Of a DNA stretch of 64,000 nucleotides, positions 12,801 through 23,100 are shown piece after piece. The position numbers were made by a program, and so were the translations under genes. The DNA comes from Homarus americanus. Taxonomy: Eukaryota > Arthropoda > Malacostraca > Decapoda > Nephropidae. A model generated the notes under the pieces. It was not told where the DNA came from, ran no database searches, and saw only the letters and a program-made list of their open reading frames with translations. The number at the start of each line of letters is the position of its first letter. Positions within the stretch are counted from its first letter, which is position 1. The stretch covers positions 5,424,930 through 5,488,929 of the forward strand of contig NW_024720711.1 in NCBI RefSeq assembly GCF_018991925.1. The letters are read 5' to 3'.

Positions 12801-15800
12801 AAGTTTGAAACAGCGCTAGCAATACTGGAGGATCGGGTGGAGCAAACAATGGGATCATCTGCAATGTTTTCAAAAGTATTGTCTTTGTTGTCTGGTACTT
12901 TCACATCACTTGAGTCTTTTCCTACACTGCCACCTGCTTCAACTACTTTCTTCTGGTTTCCCTCTCCATAACTCAATCCATATTTCAGCATCATCTCCAT
13001 CTCTTCAATAGTATCATTGAATTTTGGACATGGCGACTGTGTGCCTTGTACACTCTCTGAAGAAGTATCAAAAGATTTCTTAGAAATATTAAGATTTTGT
13101 GGAGAAAAACTCTCATGTTCTGGACTTTTGTATCCTTGAATTTTCTCAATGCTATTATTACTATGGTGGCTTTCAGGAGCCGAGAGACTAAGAGACCGAG
13201 AATTACAAGACAGTGTGGAAATCTGAGAGTAATCTGAAAGTGAGACAATTACTGCTTTATTGGCAGACCCATAACTCTCAACATGTAGATCATCCAAGCT
13301 TAGACTATCCTCATGTGAAAGATCCTCTCCACAGTCTATAGCAGTGTGGAGGTTATCCTCAATTGAGAAATCTCCATATACCTCATTACTGTCAACATTG
13401 ATCACGTCGAGGCCGCTGAAATAACTTAGCCGTACCGTAGATGCATTATTCATTTCACCGGAAGAAGTTTCTCTAATATCATTACATGTGGTCTGAATTG
13501 TCTGACATGAATCAGCGGCTGAATCCTGGATAATAGGTAAAATATTGTTTGTTGTTCCATCAGATAATGTTGGCTTTGAGATCTTTTCACTTTCATTCTC
13601 GATCTCACACATAAAATCTTTGTTTATCTGTGGTTCCTGCAGTCTTTGTTCACAGCTAACCCCTAGGTCTCCTTCACAGATGACTTTACTTGGCACAAAG
13701 TCTATGGCTTCAAATTCACTGTCTGTAGATTCTGGTACAGTGACTGAGATTTCTGGTACAGTAACTGAGGTTACTGGTACATTGACTGTGGTGTCTGATA
13801 TATTATGTGTGGTTTCTAGTCCATCTTCTGGGGTTTCTGATTCACTGGCAGTGGTTTCCAGTACAATGTATATGGCTGCTGGTACAGTGACTGATGTTTC
13901 TGGTACAGTGACTGATGTTTCTGGTACAGTGACTGATGTTTCTGGTACAGTGACTGAGGTTTCTGGTACAGTGGTTGATGTTTCTGGTACAGTGACTGAT
14001 GTTTCTGGTACAGTGACTGAGGTTTCTGGTACAGTGACTGAGGTTTCTGGTACATGGAGTTTCTGGTGGTGACTGATGTTTCTGGTTGTGACTGATGTTT
14101 CTGGTACAGTGACAGTACAGTGACGGAGGTTTCTGGTACAGTGACGGAGGTTTCTGGTACAGTGACTGATGTTTCTGGTACAGTGACTGATGTTTCTGGT
14201 ACAGTGGTTGATGTTTCTGGTACAGTGACTGATGTTTCTGGTACAGTGACTGATGTTTCTGGTACAGTGACTGATGTTTCTGGTACAGTGACGGAGGTTT
14301 CTGGTACAGTGATGGACTGAGGTTTCTGGTACAGTGACTGAGGTTTCTGGTACAGTGACTGATGTTTCTGGTACAGTGACTGATGTTTCTGGTACAGTGA
14401 CGGAGGTTTCTGGTACAGTGATGGAGGCTTCTGGTACAGTGACTGATGTTTCTGGTACAGTGATTTCTGACAGTGATGGAGGTTTCTGGTACAGTGACTG
14501 ATGTTTCTGGTACAGTGACTGATGTTTCTGGTGACTGAGTTTCTGTACAGTGACTGATGTTTCTGGTACAGTGACGATGTTTCTGGTACAGTGACTGATG
14601 TTTCTGGTACAGTGATGGATGTTTCTGGTACAGTGACTGATGTTTCTGGTACAGTGGTTGATGTTTCTGGTACAGTGACTGATGTTTCTGGTACAGTGGT
14701 TGATGTTTCTGGTACAGTGATGTTTCTGGTACAGTGACTGATGTTTCTGGTACAGTGACTGATGTTTCTGGTACAGTGACTGATGTTTCTGGTACAGTGA
14801 CTGAGGTTTCTGGTACAGTGATGGAGGTTTCTGGTACAGTGACTGATGTTACTGGTACAGTGACTGATGTTTCTGGTACAGTGACTGATGTTTCTGATAC
14901 AGTGATGGAGGTTTCTGGTACAGTGACTGAGGTTTCTGGTACAGTGACTGAGGTTTCTGGTACAGTGGTTGATGTTTCTGGTACAGTGACTAATGTTTCT
15001 GGTACAGTGACTGATGTTTCTGGTACAGTGACTGATGTTTCTGGTACAGTGACTGATGTTTCTGGTACAGTGATGGAGGTTTCTGGTACAGTGACTGATG
15101 TTTCTGGTACAGTGACTGATGTTTCTGGTACAGTGACTGATGTTTCTGGTACAGTGACTGATGTTTTTGTCCCAGCATCTGACACACTGACTCCACCTAC
15201 ATATGTCTCTTCTTTCACAGCAACTAAGATCTTCATCAAAGCCTTAGAAAGACCCGGGATACCTTTAAGTTTCTCCTCATATTCAACAATGGGTCTTGAA
15301 AACCTGCTTGAGTGGGTTTCTATTGACTGTGAGGACAAATCAACAGGTGCCTTTGATATAATACTTTCATTATCAAAAATCTTGGATTCATCATTGGACA
15401 TATCAGAATGAGAGTTAGTATGAAGAGCACTATCACAGCTAGTGTGAAGGCTGCCTGACATTGCTGATGTACAACTATTCTCTGATAAATTCTGCCACGA
15501 AAATGATTTTTGGGAATCACTTTCACTAACTGCCACACAAAGACTTACATCTGTACTCGTGTCTTGTGAGACCCTTTTTACTCCTTTGTGTGAAGTAAAC
15601 ACAAACAGAGCCTCTTGTTCTTCTGGTTCAGAACTAGGCACAGAATGAGACAAGTGTGATGAATTCCTATGTACACTGTCATCATCCAGTGAAAATTGTC
15701 CACTGCCTGTGGATGAGAGGTTGCTGCTAACATCTTGGACATGAATGGCTTGTGAAGTATCACTGTCATGACTACATTTCTGTGCATCATTCTCTTCCAA

Positions 15801-16682
15801 GGATTCAAGTGAAGGACTGAAAATACAGGTAAAATTTGTAAACAGCAAGTATAAAATTAGACTGGTTACAAGAATAAATCCTCCAAATAATTAGGTGACA
15901 CATTTTCACATTACTGTAAAACAAAGGATAAGAAACATGCACTGTACAGTATCATGTAAATTTAACACCTTCTAGATAAGTATTACAGTGTATGAAGAGA
16001 GAGAGAGCATGTGAGAAGGGTGTTAACCACGGTGACCTTCACTACCAAACACCACAGGTTTTCTCTAGGTACTCCGGTTTCCTCCTGCATTAACAATAGA
16101 CAATAAAGATCATAACTAAGTAACAGGGAACAGACTGACCATCTGAATGAAAATTAAGCTGGTAAGTGAAGGAAATAATAATAATAATAATAATAAAAAG
16201 TCAAAAGTCATGGTCTACTTTTATAAAATCAGAAAGAAAATTATGAATAAAAAGTTCAGGAAATTTAGGGCACCAAAGAGAGCTACTATAATGATAACTG
16301 TGATTGTAAATTATATATAATTAGAACAAAATATAAATAAAACTCAGTACTCAAGTTATAAAAATATAAAGGTGCTAATGGCTCCATAATTCTTTGAAGC
16401 TGCTGCCATAATACTGGAAAAAAGTATGGGCCATTTATCCATTTCACACACACACACACACACTTTAGTACCACCGGCCTTCACCCTGACTCCATGTCAG
16501 TGAGCTAAAAGATCTTATCTAACCAGGAGAACATAAGATTATACATACGCTGCTGATCGACGACGAAAAAGGGGCATTGACGGAAAAACTTCTGTCCGTC
16601 TGTTTTGAAATTTTTTCGCAATCTGCTCTTCCTTCTTAGTTATGGGTCCGAAGAATATTTCATCATCGCTGGAGCTATCCAT
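9890..16682 (-). CDS. Large Ser/Pro-rich basic protein with 21-bp coding repeat, tentatively GTSE1-like
   Basis: Exons in order: 16549-16682 (ATG at 16682), 11696-15816, probably 11051-11116, then 10307-10397 and 9890-10083 (stop at 9890). Splice phases agree. The junction after 11051-11116 would need a GC or other weak donor, so that small exon is less certain; skipping it also keeps the frame. The N-terminus is acidic (MDSSSDDEIFFGP), resembling the acidic FFGP block I recall at the N-terminus of the microtubule-associated protein GTSE1; no search was run. Most of the protein is low-complexity Ser/Thr. A TP/SP-rich basic segment of the microtubule-binding kind follows, with proline motifs such as PPPKPPRK, and a charged coiled segment near the C-terminus. 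Expected length is about 1,500 aa. Exon 11696-15816 contains the VPETSVT-type repeat, which breaks the frame as assembled. The first coding exon is preceded by an acceptor-like AG, so a 5' UTR intron is likely. The gene is certain; the name is a guess. Confidence 0.8.
13731..15171 (-). repeat. 21-bp coding minisatellite (7-residue repeat VPETSVT)
   Basis: About 66-68 tandem copies of a 21-bp unit lie inside the main exon of the GTSE1-like gene. In the sense (minus) frame each unit encodes Val-Pro-Glu-Thr-Ser-Val-Thr with minor variants (I/L/V, S/T). Both flanks enter the array in that same frame. From the unit at 13755 to the unit at 15148 is 1393 bp, which is 66 x 21 + 7, so the array as assembled is one base out of frame overall. 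Irregular joints with partial units are visible near 14047-14120, 14310-14320, 14459-14480, 14528-14546, 14571 and 14716. The other frames are also largely open, which produces long spurious ORFs on both strands. Confidence 0.95.
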
Positions 16683-19600
16683 TACTCCTGAAATATACCT
16701 GTATCATTAATTTCAGACATACAGTATGTTACATGTAATACAAGGTTGCACACTGTAAAGTTTACAGACAATACATTGAACTCCTGGCAGCACTAAACTT
16801 CAGACCATATACAGTAGTAAGCTTATGAAACAACAATTATGTTTCAGACTAAAATTCTAAAGTTTGGGACAAGAACACACTAAATTCTTTACAGCAAAGT
16901 AAGGTTAATATATAAGACTAACCCACGGACGAATTACCCTGTACAAGGTATTTGTATTACTGTTTATTTTCATGAGTGAGTTCTGATATGGTAATCATTT
17001 CTTGTGCAGATATTCTATTTTGTAGATAATTAGGCACCTAGGTAATTTGTCTTCCCGGCGGTAATGAGGCTGCACTCTACTGCAGTGCTTTACCCCAGGC
17101 TTGCGGCATTTTCCTTTTCAGCATGACGAGTGAAGGTCGTCGCCGGTCTTATATGGACGTAATTTGTGAATTTAGGGATAAAGACAACGAGACCCTTCAA
17201 TTGTCCAAAGACCACAGCATTGTTCCTTTAAATAGAGACTGTCCACACTGCGGGAATCCCTGTGCTTTCAGACCTGAAAATTTTTTTTCCAATGTAATAA
17301 GAAAATTATCAACAAGAAAAGCAAGAGGTTGGCTCGACGTTTCCTGCCATCACAATAAATCACTCCGCCCCCCGGGCTGCATAAGTGCTGATGCGCCGTA
17401 TGATCTCACGTCCAGAAAAAGCCTCAAATTACACCATATCATAGGAAGGTCTTTCTGTTTAATATACCGGGTGGGGGGGGGGGGCGAGCCCCCTGGTAAG
17501 GAAGTTAGGTAAGGTTAGGTAGGTTTGTTTAGCAAGGTTGGTGAGGTCTGTTTTTCATACTGACAAAGGTTATGTTCATTTTAGAAATAACCATTTATAA
17601 GACATTTGCACATACTATAACAATGTCAACTATAAAAAAAACTGAAAATTCGAGTTTTTAAAATCGTTTTCTATCAATTTCGGCCGCGGGTTAATCACGA
17701 ATAATTACCCAAAGTAAACTGCTAACACAGAAAGTTGCTAATTACAGAGTAAGTTTCTAAAGATGAAGTTTTAGACATTAAAATAAATTACAAAGTAATT
17801 TTTATCAGTTGGGGAAAACATTATGAGTTTTTTATCTAAAAAATATAAAGATACCATATTTTTATTTACCTTACTTTTGATAATATACATAGTGACATGA
17901 TAAAAGAGAGTTACTGACAGCACAGAAAGATACTGACAACATATAGTAGAGTACGTACTGACAACAGTGGAGTGGGTGCACCTAACACGGGAAATTCTTA
18001 AACACACAATTTCTTCAGTTTTACCAAACCTTGACGCAAATTCCTGACATCTCCACAAATAAGTATTAGCCCCCAAATTAAAAAGTCACAATCGTTTATT
18101 ATTCTGCTAACAAGAAGCTTTTGCTTGATTCAACATGTCTAACCGCCCTGCTGTCTCCCCACCACAGGATAACACACTGGCAATAACCTCTTGTGATACT
18201 AATGTAGTGGATGACACAATATTTACCTGTAACTCTGTAAGATTCTCCTAAAATATATGCTAACGAGCCGATCAGTGGTGGAGAGGATAAAAGTGTAATG
18301 GGTAAACTTGGTGGTTTAAAAGGCGGCGGTTGACGCCACTAACGACTACAACTCGATAACATCCAACAAAGACATTCTTTTATTTTATTCCCTGTAATCT
18401 ATAAAAATAGTATTTACCTAATTTTAATCTTAGATAAACTTATATATAATGAAATATGGTACATTTTTTATAAAATTATACGCTGAATATATTTTATTTG
18501 TCACTATTACTGTAAAATGATTCTCCTGGATGGAAACGAACATCATCAATCATCAGCTGATAATATAAAACCATTTTGAAGAACATAGTGCTATAATATA
18601 TAACAAGACTTTCTTATAACCCACTTAATTTTCGAAATACACCCAGAGTGAAAAGTTATATAAAGATTCCAAGACGCCAACAGGCCATTTTCCACTGCCC
18701 GCCATATCAACGACCCTTTAAACCACCATCTAAAGTCTTTAAACAATGGCCTTCATCAACTGAAAATTTCCTTGCCAGTAAATCTATTTTCTTCGGTCAA
18801 CTCGTCGGTTCAAGTTACAGTTGGAAGTTTAAAATATATATAAATAGGACTGACTTACCGTTTATAATAAGTTATGGTTTGTTACTTCAATCCTTGTGGG
18901 TCGCTGTCAGCTCCAACTCACTATTATATATTATATAGGAAAAAAGAAAAACAGTGTCGCTCACATTAGTTTATTTCTAACTAATGAAAATGTTTTAATA
19001 TCACAGACGAGAGAAGCTAGACAAGGAAGAGGCCGAGAAATATTAGGTTATTATAAGCTGAAATTCTAAGAACGTTACCCACAGAAGCTTAGACTAAATA
19101 TAATATATAGAGAGAGACAACAGTACAGTATTTCTTTTATAATTACCTTGTCCAATCAAAGATCTAAATAAAATAAATTAGAACTGTAGTGAGGATACAG
19201 TACTCTGAATTTTGTCAACCGAGTTCTTGAAGTAATATGGTGATAATTTATTTGTGAGTTTGTGTTATAGAGTGACTGTAACTTCAAGACTTGTGGCAGG
19301 AGAACGGGCGGACACAGTCGACAAGCCAACATACTTATTTTGATAACTTTACCAGGTTATTAAAAGACACTTAAGTACCGAAATTTATATCTACTTAAAA
19401 AGAGGACGGAGTGATGAAGTATTTGGTAGATATTTGGAGTGATCTATAAATTATATTACAGCTGTACTTTCAAACTGTATGATTTGAGCGACATAATTTA
19501 TAAATTATATGACCAGTCTAAAATAATGGACAAATTGTGTGTTAAAGACGTGAAGGACTATTTTTTTTAATATCAACCAAAGCTGACTAGAACGTAGCAA

Positions 19601-20142
19601 TACTTACATAAATACATAAACCCACACATATATGTATGTCTACACACTGTGAACAACATTAAATTGGATAAATGTTAGATGTCACAAATGTACTTTGAGA
19701 CATATGAAGCTACATCAGTGATGGTAACACACGAGACATCACTACTTCAGTACTTGCACCTCTCAGAATGGCAGTCATTAGTTAGTTTATAAACCTCGAG
19801 GAACACATTTTGTATAATAATTATTACATTCTATATTGCCCATGATAGTTTAACCTGACATATGTGTAATGATTCATACATGTGAAATAATGAACGCCTT
19901 TCTTACAAGCACAAACAAAACTTCGTTTTGTATTATGTACTACAGGTATTTTCATTATAATTTTAATATCACATTTTCTTTAATCTTTCATTCAGTTGAT
20001 AAAACAACTTTGGGTGACAACGTTTTTTCTCAGTTTACTGTCGTATTTTGTTCAGCGCGAGATGTTGCTTCTTGTTCCCTTATAGAATTACGCATAGATT
20101 TAGTTAGCCTCGTACTGTACTACCAAACACCTCTTGTCATTA
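16683..20142. other. Intergenic between GTSE1-like gene and the peptide receptor
   Basis: The region holds the 5' flank of the GTSE1-like gene (with a probable UTR intron acceptor at about 16684-16690) and the 3' flank of the receptor gene. It contains one weak ORF at 17123-17512, listed separately, a G run at about 17472-17482, and a short degenerate TTAGG-like run at about 17506-17523. The remainder is AT-rich without supported features. Confidence 0.4.
17123..17512 (+). CDS. Unrecognised 129-aa ORF with a CPHCG zinc-ribbon-like motif, possibly transposon-derived
   Basis: The ORF starts at an ATG about 440 bp upstream of the divergent GTSE1-like start. It has a basic start (EGRRRSY), a charged segment, then CPHCG followed downstream by CHH, which could bind zinc. 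It ends in a G-rich low-complexity tail. The CxxC followed by a basic segment recalls short zinc-ribbon heads of transposase-like proteins (for example ISXO2-type), but no catalytic domain follows. A donor-like GTAAGG near 17497 would let it be a first exon of a plus-strand gene. It may also be a fragment or chance ORF. No function is proposed. Confidence 0.25.
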   Translation: MTSEGRRRSYMDVICEFRDKDNETLQLSKDHSIVPLNRDCPHCGNPCAFRPENFFSNVIRKLSTRKARGWLDVSCHHNKSLRPPGCISADAPYDLTSRKSLKLHHIIGRSFCLIYRVGGGGEPPGKEVR

Positions 20143-23100
20143 TTATGGTGTCGATGTTAGTTCCTGGCTGGACACATCCTCGTGGTGGTGAGAGGGACCA
20201 GGGGGGGCGGTCCAGCAGGGGCGGCACAGGGTCGGGGAGGAAGTGCCGTCTGGACTTACTCTGGTAGAAGGACTGGAGAACCTCACCGTCCAGGACGTGG
20301 TTGTGCTGTTGGAGTGGACACCCAGTTCAGGCGCCACTGTACTCCCGTGGGGTATACTACATAGTTCAGGCGTCGAGTGGGTCCGTAGGGAGTATCTGGT
20401 GCTACGAGGACTTGTTCTGCCGCCTTGATCATCACTGGAAGAAGATGACGAGTCCGTGGTGGACTTTGAGGAGTCACAGGTATCTGCTTGAGACACTCTG
20501 CTGGTCAAGGAGAGCCCGTGGAAAGATGAACGGAAGCTTTTATTATTCGGTGAACTTTCTGTGGCATGTAGCGTGTTGTCTTTGGTTGTTAGAAACACGG
20601 AGAGCTCGTGACTAGATGAAGGGGAATTTCTATTCTCCGGTGTGTTACTGTTGTTCGTTAATCGTGTTGCGTCGGGTGGTGCAGTGTCTCCTTTGGTTAC
20701 AGGAATATGTGAAAGTAGGCGGATTTCTCCCTCGTTTTTTCTTGTGTGTATGTACCGCGGGCTGACAGGCCAGCTGATGTGGGAGATGTGAGTTTGAGAA
20801 GGGAGGGAAAAGTCATATAAACCTGATCTACTGCCAGAGACATGTGTCCTGGAGTTGTGTAGTGGCCTCAGGATTATTGCCGCGGGATCGACCATGGCCA
20901 CGCCTGATGCTCCGTGTCCAGGTAAACGTTGAGGGCTCCCGTGGCCTGAGGGGGAGGAGACAGAATGAGACCCTCGACATGATGGAGACAATCTAGAGTC
21001 AGGTCCTCGGGGCGAGTCCGTCTCCTCACTTTGTTGGTCCGAGAATTGAGGACCCGGGAGGGTGTGGGCGTCCCGAGTGTCTGCCAGTACAATGTTGGGG
21101 AGAGTCACCTGGTGGTGGTCGTCACGCTGTGTTGTGGCGGGGCTCCGACACTCACGACATTTCGAGAATTTTGTCAAGTTTGTCACGGTGTCTTCCTGAT
21201 TCAGGGCAGTAATGGGACTGGATTTAACAGATACTGGATTTGTTGAAGTCTCCCCTTCCGTCCAACATAAACTCGGGGTACAGGTACGCCCTCTGGTGTC
21301 GTGGGACATCTTGGAGGTGCTTCTAGAAGACGAATTCCTGGAGGTCAGTGCGGTCAGGCGTCGTGCTAGGGACACTGTGATGTCGCGGATGGCTCTGATG
21401 ATGGTGATAGGATTCTTAGTTTGTTTTGTTTTACTGATAGTTACTGAATGTTGTGTAGGTGTGATGGGAGATGGCACAATTGGATCACTGTCGCCATTCA
21501 GTGATTTGTTATTGCTCCTTTCTAAGGAACTTTTAGCAGTCAAATGGGAAATATTTTTTGATTCAGGAACTTCTGAAGCATATAAAGAGAGTTGACTTTG
21601 TGGGAGAGAGTGTTGAGCTGACGGAGAAGTGGGGCACCTGATGAGGGTTCTGGGGCAGGAGGTCCGAGGAGACTCCTCGGGGATAGGGCCGAGTGTTGGG
21701 TCCGTCGGCAACCTCTCAGACTCCACGTAAACAATGTCTAGCTTCTCAACATCAATGGCGTCCTTTTCAGACCTACTTCTCGTTTTGTTCCTCCAGTCAT
21801 CTCTGTTTCCTTCTGGTTCTTCGGTTGCTTCCTCTTCGCGTAAATTCGAAGAAATTTCATCGACTTTACTGTGCGGGGAGGTCACCTGTAGCACCTCTGG
21901 TGGCTGAGGACTGATCTGTCGGAGGTTCAACACACAGGGAAGATCAACTTCTATACAAGGCATCTCTGAAAATGAGGAGCTCAAGTTCCCGTGAGTACAG
22001 CTGACAACTGAAGAGGCGTCTTGGAGTCCCTGGGTAATGGACACGACCTTGGGAGATGAAGACTTGTCAGAATGTACGCCTCGAGGTTCACCAATATTGG
22101 GTTTTGTGTTGGTTTTCTGGCGTTGTTTACTGCCTCGTAGGGAAGAGTTAGACTTGAAGCTGTGTTGGCTGCGTCTGGAAGGCATGGGAGTGTTGATCAG
22201 CTCGTCCAGCGCTACGTGAAAATCTGACGCCTGGTGGCGGTGGTGATGATGGTGTGTACTGCGAACTGAACCGACGCCACCGACCAGTTTTCGACTCACT
22301 GAGCCACTGGCGAGGGCCGACGAGGACAAAGTGACGGAGCCTCGAGGCCTGGAGATCCTGACGCCCTGGGGCTCGTCGTCGTCATGGGGAAGGGGAACAT
22401 GGCAGAGCTTCCTGGCGGCACACCAGAGCCAGGCCTTGGCCCCCGCGCGGAAGTGGTCGTTGAGCCAGCAGTAGATAAACGGGTTGTAGCAAACGTTGGA
22501 CATGGCAAACCAGTGACAAATGAAGAATACTGTGGAGGAGTGACGAGACGGACCCACCGTCACGCCGAAGTCCACCACCAGGTGGTAGGTATTAAGGGGC
22601 ATCCAGCAGAGGGCGAACAACACTACCACCACCACCAACATCTTCACCGTCTTCTTCTTGGTTTTCAGCTGTAAGGAGAGCTGCTCTTGCGTGGCAGCGC
22701 CCACTACTGCCCGCCACCACACCCGCCTCGTCACGCCCACGTAAGCCACGGCAGTCACGCCCAGCGGCACAACATACTGCGTCAGGAAGGTGGCAAGTGT
22801 CAGCCACTGGCGGAATTGTAGTGCTGGGGACGGGTAGTGCGCCTGACACCGTGTCAACTTCCTGTACGTGAACACCTCCATCACCTGCAGGGAAAGAACA
22901 GCTCGTGTAGTGCACCACCTCACACACCACCAGTCCTGTGTCAAGCCTCACTCCTCATCTCCCTTAACTCTTTATGAATCTCTCTGATGACCATTTATTC
23001 ATTCTCAACTAGACAGAGAAGAATCTGAACATCAACCAACTATCTGTTTACATTTATCTATTTGTCTGTCTGTTAACTTTATTATATTCCAAACTAAACT

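Noticed and set aside
12546..12971. 141-codon plus-strand ORF inside the GTSE1-like exon
   Set aside because: It is antisense to a coding exon and has no recognisable domain.
13545..15411. Long plus-strand ORFs reading GTVTDVSGTVTEVSG and minus-strand ORFs reading SLYQKHQ
   Set aside because: They are the alternative frames of the 21-bp minisatellite, which lacks stops in several frames. Only the VPETSVT frame connects to unique coding sequence and splice sites on both sides.
17506..17523. TTAGG-like telomeric repeat
   Set aside because: Only two or three degenerate units are present. Short GGTTAGGT runs are common in arthropod DNA and do not mark a telomere.
20182..22674. Plus-strand ORFs opposite the receptor's last exon
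   Set aside because: They are shadows of the long GC-rich minus-strand exon. They have no family features, and the minus strand has clear GPCR motifs and phases.
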